From positions 558,001 to 622,000 of the forward strand of contig BTVR01000002.1 of NCBI GenBank assembly GCA_045864775.1: 64,000 nucleotides of DNA, read 5' to 3'. The notes beneath the pieces were generated by a model that saw nothing but the letters and a program-made list of their open reading frames with translations, searched no databases and was not told the DNA's origin. The number at the start of each line of letters is the position of its first letter. The stretch's first letter is position 1. This document shows positions 36,950-45,196 of this stretch, piece by piece. A program made the position numbers and the translations under genes. This DNA comes from Macondimonas sp045864775 (GTDB lineage: Bacteria > Pseudomonadota > Gammaproteobacteria > UBA5335).

Positions 36950-37891
36950 TCATTCGGCCCAGCCGGGTTGGCTGAAATGGTCGCGCGCCGCCTGCGCGTC
37001 GCGGGCGATCTGCTCGCGCATGAGCTCAACGGACGCAAAGCGCTGCTCATCGCGCAGATGTTTGAGGAAAAACACCCGCATGCGCTGGCCGTACAGATCG
37101 CCGGCCGGCTCCAGCAGGTGCACCTCCAGCAGCGTTTCCCGACCGTTGACGGTCGGCCGCGTGCCGAGGCTCGCGACGCCAGGCCGGGCCGCGCCGTGGC
37201 TGAGTTGCGCCTGGACCACGAAGATGCCGCGCAAGGGGCTCACGCGCCGGCGCACCGGCAGGTTCGCCGTGGGAAAGCCCAGCTCGCGGCCCAGCTTCTC
37301 GCCGTGCACCACGCGCCCGCACAGGCTGTAGGGCCGCCCCAGCAAGCGTCGGGCCGCCGGCAAATCGCCCGCCGCCAGACAGGCCCGGATGCGGCTGCTG
37401 CTCACTCGCTCGCCGTCCACGCTCAGGGTCCGGGTCCGGTGCACACCAAAGCCGGCCTGCTCGCCCATGCGGCTGAGCAGGGCGAAATCCCCCTCGCGGC
37501 CGTGCCCGAACCGGAAATCATCGCCGACGACCAGTTCGCGCACACCCAGACCCTGGATCAGCAGGCGCTCGACGAACGCCGTCGCCGGCAGGCGGGCCAA
37601 GGCCCGATCGAAGCGCAGACACAACACCCGATCGACGCCTGCCCCAGCCAGTTCGCCCAGCTTCTCCGGCAGCCGGCTGAGGCGCGCCGGCGCCCCTTCG
37701 GCGGCGAAGTATTCCTGCGGCGAGGGCTCGAACGTCACGACGGTGACGGGCAAGCGCAGCGGGCGGGCCAGCTGGCGCACCTGATCCAGCACCGCCTGAT
37801 GGCCCAGATGCACGCCGTCGTAGTTGCCGATCGTGGCCACGCAACCGCGGTGCGACGGACGGAGATTATGGGCACCGCGGATCAGTTCCAT
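36950..37891 (-). CDS. ribF: Bifunctional riboflavin kinase/FAD synthetase
   Basis: Makes FMN then FAD from riboflavin. 313 residues. The N-terminal adenylyltransferase domain has ATIGNYDGVHLGHQAVL and VVGDDFRFGHGREGD. The C-terminal flavokinase domain has GRVVHGEKLGRELGFPTANL. The start MELIRGAHNLRPSHRG is at 37889-37891, 26 bases after murJ. Confidence 0.97.
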   Translation of the reverse strand: MELIRGAHNLRPSHRGCVATIGNYDGVHLGHQAVLDQVRQLARPLRLPVTVVTFEPSPQEYFAAEGAPARLSRLPEKLGELAGAGVDRVLCLRFDRALARLPATAFVERLLIQGLGVRELVVGDDFRFGHGREGDFALLSRMGEQAGFGVHRTRTLSVDGERVSSSRIRACLAAGDLPAARRLLGRPYSLCGRVVHGEKLGRELGFPTANLPVRRRVSPLRGIFVVQAQLSHGAARPGVASLGTRPTVNGRETLLEVHLLEPAGDLYGQRMRVFFLKHLRDEQRFASVELMREQIARDAQAARDHFSQPGWAE

Positions 37892-37917
37892 GGCCGGCCT
37901 GCAGCGAAAGGGTTTGA

Positions 37918-39510
37918 TTATAAAGTCTCGGCCGCGCTTGTCACCGCAGCTTCGGCGGGCATACGGAAATGGCGCGGCCGCAGGCCCAGAATCCACAGCA
38001 GGGCGGCATAGGCCAGCGCCACGGCCATCAACACCATACCCAAGGCCAGCAGACGCTCGCGACCGGCGATGGCGACCCAATACGGCGCTGCCGGTACCCA
38101 GAACCACAGGCCGGCGCCGATCGCGCCATTGGCGAGCCCCATCCGCGTCAGAAACCGCGGCCAGCCGGGGCTCGGTGTGTAGACTCCCGCCGTCCGAAGG
38201 CCGCGATAGAGCATCAAGGCGTTGAGATAGGCGGCGAGGCTGGTGGACAAGGCCAGAAACGCATGCGGCGCCGGCAAGCTGCGCTGCACGGCCGGAACCA
38301 GTAACAGCAGATTGAGCCCGGTATTGACGCCCATGGCGATCAGGCCGATCCGCACCGGCGTGCGGGTGTCCTGGCGCGCGTAGTAGCCCGGCACCAGCAC
38401 CTTGACCAGGATGAAGCCGGTCAGCCCCAGGCCATAAGTGGACAGCGCCGCCGCGGACATGGCCACGTCGTGCCCCTCGAACGCCCCGCCGTGGAACAGG
38501 GTCGCCAGCAGCGGATGCGCGATGACGCCCATCATCACCGCGGCGGGCAGGCTGATCAGCAAGGCGCTGCGCAGAGCCCAATCGAGCGTCGTCGAGAAAT
38601 GGGCCGGGTCCGCCGCGGCATGACGGGCCGAAAGGTGCGGCAAGATCACGGTGGACAGCGCAATGCCGAACACGCCGAGCGGAAACTCCATCAGCCGATC
38701 GGCGTAATAAAGCCAGCTCACGCTGCCCACCGCGAGAAAGGATGCGATCAGCGTGTCGACGAGCAGATTGACCTGGGCCACCGAGGAACCGAACAACGTC
38801 GGCACCATCAGCCTCATCACCCGCCGCACCGGCGGATAGTGCCAGCCCCAGCGCGGCCGCGGCAGCAGGCCCTGACGCGCCAGAAACGGCAGCTGGAAGG
38901 CCAGCTGCACCGCGCCGGCGATGAACACCCCCCAGGCCAGTGCATAGACGGGCTCGGCCATGCGCGGCGCCACCCATAAGGTCGCCGCGATCAGGCAGAG
39001 GTTGAGCAGCACCGGCGTGAAGGCCGGTACGGCGAACTGCCCGTAGGTGTTGAGCAGGCCGGAAGCGAACGCCGTGAGCGAGATGAACAACAGATAGGGG
39101 AAGGTGATGCGCAACAGGCTGATGGCCAGTTCGCGCTGGCCGTTGGCGCCATCGAAACCGGGAGCAAACAGGAAAATCAACGCCGGCGCGAGGATCACGC
39201 CCAGCACCGTCACGATGAGCAGGATGCCCCCGAGCGTGCCCGCCACGCGATCGGCAAAGGCGCGCACCTCGGCCAGATCGCCCTGCGCCCGCCGCTCGGC
39301 CAGCACGGGAATGAAGGCCTGCGAGAACGACCCTTCGGCAAACAGGCGGCGCAGGAAATTCGGGATCTTGAAGGCGACGAAGAAGGCGTCCATGGCCGGG
39401 CCGGCGCCAAAGGCGCGCGCCATGAGCAGATCGCGCACGAATCCGAAGCCACGCGACAGCAGCGTCATGGCGCTGACCACCGCCGTCGATCGCATCAGGC
39501 TATGAGCCAT
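37918..39510 (-). CDS. murJ: Lipid II flippase MurJ (MviN)
   Basis: Moves lipid II across the inner membrane for peptidoglycan synthesis. MOP superfamily, 530 residues with about 14 hydrophobic helices. Begins MAHSLMRSTAVVSAMTLLSR, then GFGFVRDLLMARAFGAG. PNFLRRLFAEGSFSQAFIPV is the characteristic block with functional Arg/Glu residues. Divergent from rpsT, as in many gammaproteobacteria. Confidence 0.97.
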   Translation of the reverse strand: MAHSLMRSTAVVSAMTLLSRGFGFVRDLLMARAFGAGPAMDAFFVAFKIPNFLRRLFAEGSFSQAFIPVLAERRAQGDLAEVRAFADRVAGTLGGILLIVTVLGVILAPALIFLFAPGFDGANGQRELAISLLRITFPYLLFISLTAFASGLLNTYGQFAVPAFTPVLLNLCLIAATLWVAPRMAEPVYALAWGVFIAGAVQLAFQLPFLARQGLLPRPRWGWHYPPVRRVMRLMVPTLFGSSVAQVNLLVDTLIASFLAVGSVSWLYYADRLMEFPLGVFGIALSTVILPHLSARHAAADPAHFSTTLDWALRSALLISLPAAVMMGVIAHPLLATLFHGGAFEGHDVAMSAAALSTYGLGLTGFILVKVLVPGYYARQDTRTPVRIGLIAMGVNTGLNLLLLVPAVQRSLPAPHAFLALSTSLAAYLNALMLYRGLRTAGVYTPSPGWPRFLTRMGLANGAIGAGLWFWVPAAPYWVAIAGRERLLALGMVLMAVALAYAALLWILGLRPRHFRMPAEAAVTSAAETL

Positions 39511-39712
39511 GCAAAAGCGCCTTTACCGTCTGAAGCAGGGCCGCCGGTCCGGCGGAAGGCCGCCATGGTAACCATCGGCTTCCGATGCCGCCATCGGGCG
39601 CCGGCCGCTCGCCTGCGGTTTGACATCGCCTTCACCCTGACGCATGATTCGCTCCTTTCACTCGGTGGGTCTTCCCCCGTTCACCCCCCAATTGCAAGCG
39701 GACAGACAGACG

Positions 39713-39991
39713 ATGGCGAACACCAAGCAGGCCGAAAAGCGGGCACGTCAGGCCGAAGACGCGCGCCAGCGCAACATCAGCCACAAGACGCGCATGCGCA
39801 CGGCGATCAAGAAAGTGATCAAGTCGGCCGAAGGGGGCGATCTGGCGGCAGCCCAATCGCAGTTCGCTGAGGCAGTTCCGGTCATCGACAGCATGGTCAA
39901 CAAGGGCCTCGTTCATCGCAACAAGGCCGCCCGCCACAAGAGCCGTCTGAACAAGCGACTGAAAGTGCTGAGTCAGTCCAGCGCAGGCTGA
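39713..39991 (+). CDS. rpsT: 30S ribosomal protein S20
   Basis: Primary 16S-binding protein, 92 residues, three-helix bundle and very basic. MANTKQAEKRARQAEDARQR and VHRNKAARHKSRLNKRLK are family blocks. The start is set by homology; the ORF is open further upstream but without a conserved sequence. No strong ribosome site precedes the ATG. Followed by a strong terminator. Confidence 0.97.
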   Translation: MANTKQAEKRARQAEDARQRNISHKTRMRTAIKKVIKSAEGGDLAAAQSQFAEAVPVIDSMVNKGLVHRNKAARHKSRLNKRLKVLSQSSAG

Positions 39992-40015
39992 TCCGCAGGC
40001 CGGCGCCCGGGAAAG

Positions 40016-40041
40016 ACCCCGCTCCATGCGGGGTTTTTTTT
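40016..40041 (+). terminator. Rho-independent terminator after rpsT
   Basis: Stem ACCCCGC (40016-40022) with a five-base loop pairs with GCGGGGT (40028-40034), running into a T tract to 40041. It lies 25 bases after the rpsT stop. Confidence 0.9.
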
Positions 40042-40141
40042 CGCAGGCGACCGCGCTGAAACAACCGTTCGATGACCGTGAAGTTCGGCTACCATTAGGC
40101 CGCCGGAGCGATACCCGCTCCCCAGGGAAGGAGAACCTCGC

Positions 40142-40516
40142 ATGACGACTGCCTATTGGTGCGTGCTGATCGCCGCCATCATCCCCATGCTGATGTCCAT
40201 GCTGGCCAAGGCCGGCGGCAAGGGTTTCGACAATCATGCCGTGCGCAGCTACCTGGACACCCAGACCGGCTGGCGTCAGCGCGCCAATTGGGCGCAGCAG
40301 AACGGCTATGAAGCCTTTCCTCCGTTCGCTGCCGCCGTCATCATCGCGCACCAGGCCGGCGCCGCCCAAAGCACGATCGACACCTTGGCCATCGCTTTCA
40401 TCATCATCCGCCTGGTCTACGGAGCGATGTACGTGGCCAATCTGGCGACGCTGCGCAGTCTCGTGTGGACTGCGGGGTTCGCGTGCGTGGTGGGCCTGTT
40501 CATCGCGGCCACCTGA
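40142..40516 (+). CDS. MAPEG family membrane protein
   Basis: 124 residues with four hydrophobic segments. RANWAQQNGYEAFPPFAAAVIIAHQ and YVANLATLRSLVW match the bacterial MAPEG (membrane-associated eicosanoid/glutathione metabolism) family. Bacterial members are poorly characterised; some bind glutathione. AAGGAG lies 9 bases before the ATG. It stands alone between the rpsT terminator and convergent proB. Confidence 0.88.
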   Translation: MTTAYWCVLIAAIIPMLMSMLAKAGGKGFDNHAVRSYLDTQTGWRQRANWAQQNGYEAFPPFAAAVIIAHQAGAAQSTIDTLAIAFIIIRLVYGAMYVANLATLRSLVWTAGFACVVGLFIAAT

Positions 40517-40597
40517 CGAGGCGCCCTTGCCTGGACTCGACGCCGGCGAACCCGGCGGCAGATCCGGGCCATGCTGCACTCACCACGGCGCGCCGCC

Positions 40598-41722
40598 TCA
40601 GCTCAGTACCATGTTGTCCCGGTGGATCAGTTCCGGCTCGTCGACGTAACCCAGCAGTTCCGCAATGCGGCTGCTGGGCTGCCCCTGAACACGCCGGCAT
40701 TCCTCGGCGCTGTAGTTGATCAGCCCCCGGGCCACCTCGATACCATCGGGACCCCGGCAGAGAACCACGTCGCCGCGCCGGAAGTGTCCCGTTACGGCCG
40801 TGACCCCGACCGGCAACAGGCTGCGCCCGGCTTCCCGCAACACCCGGACGGCGCCCGCATCGAGCACAAGCTCGCCGCGCACCTGCAGATGACCGTTGAT
40901 CCATTGCTTGCGGGCCGCCAACGGCTCGCTGGCCGGATGCAGCAGCGTGCCCACCGCTTCCCCGCGCGCGATACGCAGCAGCACATCGGGATGCCTGCCG
41001 CTGGCAATCACGGTCGCGGCGCCGCTGCGCGCCGCCCGGGCCGCGGCCGTCAGCTTGGTGAACATGCCGCCCCGACCCAGCGCGCCCGGCGTCGGCGTTG
41101 CCATCGCCAGCAATTCCGCGTCGCCGGCGCGCCCTTCCTGAATCAATCTGGCCTGGGGGTCGTTACGGGGATCGCGCTCATACAGGCCCTCCTGGTCGGT
41201 CAGGATCACCATGAGTTCCGCCTCGACCAGATTGGCGACCAGCGAGGCCAGGCTATCGTTGTCGCCGAAGCGCAGTTCGTCGGTGCTGACCGTGTCGTTC
41301 TCGTTGATGATGGGGATGGTGTCGAGCGCGAGCAGCGTCTTCAGGGTGCTGCGCGCGTTGAGGTGACGCTGGCGATCGGTGAGATCGGCATAGCTCAGGA
41401 GGATCTGCGCGGCGTGCAGGCCATGGCGCGCAAACTCCGTCTCATAGGCCTGGATGAGCCGCATCTGTCCGACTGCGGCGGCGGCCTGCAATTCATGCAG
41501 GGCCTGGGGCCGGCGGCTCCAGCCGAGTCGCTGCATACCGGCGGCCACGGCGCCCGAAGACACCAAGCAGACCTGCTTGCCCTGCCCGTGAAGCGCCGCG
41601 ATCTGGGTCGCCCAGCCCGCCAGCGCCGACTCGTCGAGCCCGCGTCCGTTGTCGGTCACCAGTGCGCTGCCGACCTTGACCACCCAGCGCCGACTCTGGC
41701 CCAGCCCTTCGCGATCCTTCAT
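40598..41722 (-). CDS. proB: Glutamate 5-kinase
   Basis: First step of proline synthesis: phosphorylates glutamate. 374 residues, E. coli 367. The amino-acid kinase domain has WVVKVGSALVTDNGRG, LVSSGAVAAGM, INENDTVSTDELRFGDND and the glycine-rich region near GALGRGGMFTKL. A C-terminal PUA domain follows (ASEPLAARKQWINGHL onward). It follows obgE by 82 bases; proA is not in the window. Confidence 0.97.
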   Translation of the reverse strand: MKDREGLGQSRRWVVKVGSALVTDNGRGLDESALAGWATQIAALHGQGKQVCLVSSGAVAAGMQRLGWSRRPQALHELQAAAAVGQMRLIQAYETEFARHGLHAAQILLSYADLTDRQRHLNARSTLKTLLALDTIPIINENDTVSTDELRFGDNDSLASLVANLVEAELMVILTDQEGLYERDPRNDPQARLIQEGRAGDAELLAMATPTPGALGRGGMFTKLTAAARAARSGAATVIASGRHPDVLLRIARGEAVGTLLHPASEPLAARKQWINGHLQVRGELVLDAGAVRVLREAGRSLLPVGVTAVTGHFRRGDVVLCRGPDGIEVARGLINYSAEECRRVQGQPSSRIAELLGYVDEPELIHRDNMVLS

Positions 41723-41804
41723 CCGCCGACTTCCTTCATCACACGCATGCTCTTCCACCGCGATGACTTCGCGCCTGGAGCCTGGCCCTCGCCCCGACCC
41801 CGCC

Positions 41805-42878
41805 TCAGCTCCGGGTGGGATCATAAGGCACAGGCGCGGGGGGATTTTCCGTGTCCGTCTGCTCACCCTTGAGTGCCTGCAAGCGCAGGAACAGCGCGTC
41901 GCACAAAGGTCCGACGCCCTCACCCGTCGCGCCCGAGACGACGAACACCGGCCCCGACCAGGCGAGCGCCTGCGTCAAGGCAGCAACCCGCTCGGCGCGT
42001 TCCGGCTCGGGGAGCAAATCGGCCTTGTTGAACACCAGCCACCGCTCCCGTCCGGCGAGTTCCTCGCTGTATCCGGTCAGCTCTGCATTCAGCGTCCGGA
42101 CGCCATGCACCACGTCCTCGGGGGCTGCGGCCGGATCGATGTCGACGACCTGCAACAGCAGGCGCGTGCGCTGCAGGTGGCGCAGAAAGCGCAAGCCGAG
42201 ACCGGCCCCTTCGGCCGCGCCTGCGATGAGTCCCGGGATGTCCGCCATCACGAAGCTGCGATTCAGGCCCAGACTGACGACCCCCAGATGCGGGTGCAGG
42301 GTCGTGAAGGGATAGTCGGCGACCTTGGGTCGCGCGGCCGAAACGGCCCGCAGCAAGGTCGATTTGCCAGCGTTCGGCAGACCCAGCAAGCCGACGTCCG
42401 CCAAAAGCTTGAGCTCCAGCCGAAGTCGGCGCACATCGCCCAGGCTGCCTTCGGTGAACTGGCGGGGCGAGCGGTTGACACTGCTCTTGAAGCGCAGGTT
42501 GCCGAGACCGTGAAAACCGCCTTGCGCGACCTTGAGCCGCTGTCCGGGCGTCACCAGATCGCCGAGCAACTCGTCGGTATCGGCCTCATACACCAGAGTC
42601 CCTGCGGGGACAGAAACGACGCAGTCTGCGCCGCTGCGCCCGGTGCACTGGCTGCCGCCGCCGCTCGCGCCGTGTTCGGCGCGGTAAGTGCGCTGGACGC
42701 GAAAATCGGCCAGGGTGTTGATGTTCCCGTCGGCCACGAGGTACACGCTTCCGCCATCGCCGCCATCACCGCCGTCTGGACCGCCGAACGGGATGAATTT
42801 CTCGCGCCGAAAGCTGACGCAGCCGTTACCGCCGTTGCCGGCCTGAACCGTGATGATGGCTTCGTCGACAAAACGCAT
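41805..42878 (-). CDS. obgE: GTPase ObgE (CgtA)
   Basis: Essential GTPase in 50S maturation and stress control. 357 residues. The glycine-rich Obg domain (1-~158) begins MRFVDEAIITVQAGNGGNGC. The G domain has G1 GLPNAGKSTLL, G3 ADIPGLIAGA and G4 NKAD. Order rplU-rpmA-obgE is nearly universal. The gene is separated from rpmA by a terminator-like hairpin. Confidence 0.98.
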   Translation of the reverse strand: MRFVDEAIITVQAGNGGNGCVSFRREKFIPFGGPDGGDGGDGGSVYLVADGNINTLADFRVQRTYRAEHGASGGGSQCTGRSGADCVVSVPAGTLVYEADTDELLGDLVTPGQRLKVAQGGFHGLGNLRFKSSVNRSPRQFTEGSLGDVRRLRLELKLLADVGLLGLPNAGKSTLLRAVSAARPKVADYPFTTLHPHLGVVSLGLNRSFVMADIPGLIAGAAEGAGLGLRFLRHLQRTRLLLQVVDIDPAAAPEDVVHGVRTLNAELTGYSEELAGRERWLVFNKADLLPEPERAERVAALTQALAWSGPVFVVSGATGEGVGPLCDALFLRLQALKGEQTDTENPPAPVPYDPTRS

Positions 42879-42896
42879 GGGCTTGCCCCGCCGTAA

Positions 42897-42933
42897 AAAG
42901 CAAAACGGCCCCGCGCCAAGTTACGCGGGGCCG
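42897..42933 (-). terminator. Rho-independent terminator/attenuator between rpmA and obgE
   Basis: On the minus strand, a perfect 10-bp stem CGGCCCCGCG/CGCGGGGCCG (42924-42933 with 42906-42915) has an 8-base loop and is followed by TTTTGCTTTTT. It lies 27 bases past the rpmA stop and 19 before the obgE ATG, so it likely lowers obgE expression relative to the ribosomal genes. Confidence 0.85.
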
Positions 42934-42959
42934 CTCGGGAACGACTCGGGAGGAAGCGA

Positions 42960-43217
42960 TCAGTCCGCGAGAATGCTGACGAACTTACGATTCCGAGGCC
43001 CCTTGACTTCGAACACCACGCGGCCATCGGCCTTGGCGAAGAGCGTATGGTCCTTGCCGCAACCGACGTTCACGCCGGCGTGAAACTTGGTGCCGCGCTG
43101 GCGCACCAGGATATGGCCCGAGATGACCTGCTCGCCGCCGAAATGCTTCACGCCGAGACGCTTGGAATGCGAATCGCGACCGTTGCGGGTGCTACCGCCT
43201 GCTTTCTTGTGTGCCAT
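42960..43217 (-). CDS. rpmA: 50S ribosomal protein L27
   Basis: 85 residues. MAHKKAGGSTRNGRDSHSKR is the usual N-terminal tail reaching the peptidyl transferase centre. FHAGVNVGCGKDHTLFA is the core. No N-terminal cleavage extension of the Firmicutes type. 43 bases after rplU. Confidence 0.98.
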   Translation of the reverse strand: MAHKKAGGSTRNGRDSHSKRLGVKHFGGEQVISGHILVRQRGTKFHAGVNVGCGKDHTLFAKADGRVVFEVKGPRNRKFVSILAD

Positions 43218-43260
43218 GGATCGATACCTGCTCGCTTGACTGGAGTGCCAACACCGGGAC

Positions 43261-43575
43261 TCAGGCGCCCTGGATGGCCGTGATCTCGACTTCCGTGAAG
43301 GACTGGCGATGCCCCTTGCGGCGCATGTAGTGCTTGCGACGGCGGAACTTGACGATTTCCACCTTCTCGCCCTTGCCGTGGCTGCGCACCGTGGCGGTCA
43401 CCTTGCCCCCTTCGACGAAGGGCCGGCCGACGGCGAGATTCTCGCCTTCGCCGATCAGCAGCACGCGGTCGAATTCGACCTGACTGCCTGTCTCCGCGCA
43501 CAGTTTTTCAACGCGCAGGACTTCGCCCTGCTGCACCCGATATTGCTTGCCACCGGTATGGATCACCGCGTACAT
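43261..43575 (-). CDS. rplU: 50S ribosomal protein L21
   Basis: 104 residues. MYAVIHTGGKQYRVQQGEVL is the conserved start and FRRRKHYMRRKGHRQSFTEV the basic 23S-binding block. First gene of rplU-rpmA-(obgE-proB), with a promoter 45 bases upstream. Confidence 0.98.
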   Translation of the reverse strand: MYAVIHTGGKQYRVQQGEVLRVEKLCAETGSQVEFDRVLLIGEGENLAVGRPFVEGGKVTATVRSHGKGEKVEIVKFRRRKHYMRRKGHRQSFTEVEITAIQGA

Positions 43576-43626
43576 TACTGACCGTCTCCGCTGGGGCCTG
43601 CAAGGCCCGAGTCACAAAGGTCGGAA

Positions 43627-43655
43627 AGTCTAACCCTACCTCGAGAACAGGTCAA
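43627..43655 (-). promoter_or_regulatory. Sigma70-type promoter for rplU-rpmA
   Basis: Minus strand -35 TTGACC (43650-43655) and -10 TAGACT (43627-43632) with a 17-base spacer. The predicted start is near 43620, giving a leader of about 45 bases. Confidence 0.65.
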
Positions 43656-43761
43656 ACAGGACGTTCGTCCGGGGTACGGCGCGGAGCCCGTCATCGGGCC
43701 CACGATCCACATGTCCGCCCCGCGGCAGCATCAGACATCAGGCACAACACGGAACGCCTCC

Positions 43762-44739
43762 ATGCACAACCCCGAGATGATCGAAATCCTGGCGCCGATC
43801 GCGCAGGACATGCAGCGCATGGACGCCGTTCTCAAGCGTGCGACGGGCTCGGTCGTCCCGCTCGTCGGCGAAATCAACCAGCACATCGTCGGCGGCGGCG
43901 GCAAGCGCCTGCGGCCGGCAGTGCTATTGCTGGCGGCGCGCGCTTGCGGCTATGCCGGCGATGAGCACCTGCGACTCGCGGCCGCCGTCGAGGGCGTGCA
44001 CACCGCGACGCTGCTCCACGATGACGTCGTCGATCGCTCGCGGCTCCGTCGCGGACGCCCGACGGCCAATCAGGTCTGGGGCAACGAGGCGAGCGTGCTG
44101 GTCGGCGATTTCATGTATTCGCGCGCCACCCAGATGATCGTGGAAAGCGGGCGGCTGGATATCGTCGCCGTCTTGTCCGCCGCAGCCAACGACATTGCCG
44201 AAGGGGAAGTGGTGCAGCTCAGCAACCGCCACAATCCGGGACTGACGGAGCAGCAATACTTCGATGTCATCCGCAACAAGACCGCTCGCCTGTTCGAGGC
44301 CAGCGCTCAGGCCGGCGCCCTGATCGCCCACGCCCCCAAGGGCCGCGAACGCGCGCTGGCGCGCTACGGCGTGCACCTGGGCAACGCCTTCCAACTCATC
44401 GACGACGCGCTCGATTTCACCGGCTCGGTCGATGCCATCGGGAAAAACCTGGGCGACGATCTCGCCGACGGCAAAGCCACGCTGCCGCTCATTCACGCCA
44501 TGCGCGAGTCGGGCGCCGAGCAAGCCGAACACATCCGTCAGGCGATCCGCAAGGGCAACCTCGACCGCTTGCCGGACATTCTCGCCGCGATTGAATCGAC
44601 GGGCGCCATCGAATACACTACCCGGCTTGCAGCTCACGAAAGCGAGCAGGCCATCGACGCGCTGTCGGCGCTGGATGACTCGCCGTTCCGCGCAGCGCTC
44701 GCAACGCTGGCCCGCTTCGCCGTCCAGCGCGATCGCTAG
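43762..44739 (+). CDS. ispB: Octaprenyl diphosphate synthase (trans-polyprenyl)
   Basis: Makes the ubiquinone side chain from FPP and IPP. 325 residues. The first Asp-rich motif is LLHDDVVDRSRLRRG and the second is LIDDALDFTG. GGGGKRLRPAVLLL is the N-terminal substrate block. The ATG at 43762 gives the family N-terminus; a longer ORF start at 43711 is less likely. Divergent from rplU, the usual gammaproteobacterial arrangement. Confidence 0.96.
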   Translation: MHNPEMIEILAPIAQDMQRMDAVLKRATGSVVPLVGEINQHIVGGGGKRLRPAVLLLAARACGYAGDEHLRLAAAVEGVHTATLLHDDVVDRSRLRRGRPTANQVWGNEASVLVGDFMYSRATQMIVESGRLDIVAVLSAAANDIAEGEVVQLSNRHNPGLTEQQYFDVIRNKTARLFEASAQAGALIAHAPKGRERALARYGVHLGNAFQLIDDALDFTGSVDAIGKNLGDDLADGKATLPLIHAMRESGAEQAEHIRQAIRKGNLDRLPDILAAIESTGAIEYTTRLAAHESEQAIDALSALDDSPFRAALATLARFAVQRDR

Positions 44740-44758
44740 CTGCAAGTATCGCCGAATT

Positions 44759-44835
44759 CGGGGTGTAGCTCAGCTTGGTAGAGCGCTGCTTTCGGGAAGC
44801 AGAGGTCGTAGGTTCGAATCCTGTCACCCCGACCA
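44759..44835 (+). tRNA. tRNA-Pro (anticodon CGG)
   Basis: 77 bases. Acceptor CGGGGTG pairs with CACCCCG. The D arm is TAGCTCAGCTTGGTAGAGC. The anticodon stem CTGCT/AGCAG holds loop TTCGGGA (CGG). T loop GGTTCGAATCC, discriminator A and encoded CCA. It begins 20 bases after the ispB stop. Confidence 0.97.
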
Positions 44836-44841
44836 ATTGAT

Positions 44842-45096
44842 TCAGTCGCAACGGTCTTCGTCACCGCACGACACGGGCCTTTTCGCCTGCGGCACCGGAT
44901 CAAATCCCGATCCGCCCCAAGGATGACAGCGCATCAAGCGTCGCACGGCGTACCGACTGCCGTGCCAAGGGCCATGGCATTGCAGCGCCTCGATGGCGTA
45001 TGCCGAACAGGTCGGCGTGTACCGACAGCGCGGGGCGAGATACGGCGACACCGCAAGGCGGTAAACGCGCACCATCGCGATCAGCATGCGCTGCAT
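44842..45096 (-). CDS. yidD: Membrane protein insertion efficiency factor YidD
   Basis: 84 residues from MQRMLIAMVRVYRLAVSPYL. RCRYTPTCSAYAIEALQCHG and MRCHPWGGSGFDPVP are the family signature, with three conserved Cys. It assists YidC-dependent membrane insertion. Several Met codons upstream (to 45138) could also start it. Unusually it is next to tRNA-Pro and znuA, not in the rnpA-yidC cluster. Confidence 0.93.
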   Translation of the reverse strand: MQRMLIAMVRVYRLAVSPYLAPRCRYTPTCSAYAIEALQCHGPWHGSRYAVRRLMRCHPWGGSGFDPVPQAKRPVSCGDEDRCD

Positions 45097-45180
45097 GACC
45101 CGTCCGCACCATTGCATCATCCACATTCTCCGCTCCATGCCCAGTCACGGCCCGTCAACGCTACGCTGCGCAAGTGAAAC

Positions 45181-45193
45181 GTTATACCATTAC
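45181..45193. promoter_or_regulatory. Zur-like palindrome overlapping znuA start region
   Basis: GTTATACCATTAC is an imperfect dyad (GTTAT-ACC-ATTAC; ideal right arm ATAAC) resembling the GTTATA...TATAAC core of proteobacterial Zur boxes. It ends 3 bases before the znuA ATG and contains a possible -10 box TATACC (45183-45188). A Fur-family gene ends the same operon, which supports zinc repression. Assignment is inferred. Confidence 0.45.
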
Positions 45194-45196
45194 ACG

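Noticed and set aside
34179..37331. 1050-residue open frame on the plus strand opposite ileS and ribF
   Set aside because: It is fully antisense to two certain genes, has no recognisable domain or ribosome site, and is explained by GC-rich codon bias keeping the opposite strand open.
36950..38977. ribF as a 675-residue fusion with an upstream domain
   Set aside because: The upstream part is a shadow of murJ; ribF begins with its normal N-terminus at 37891.
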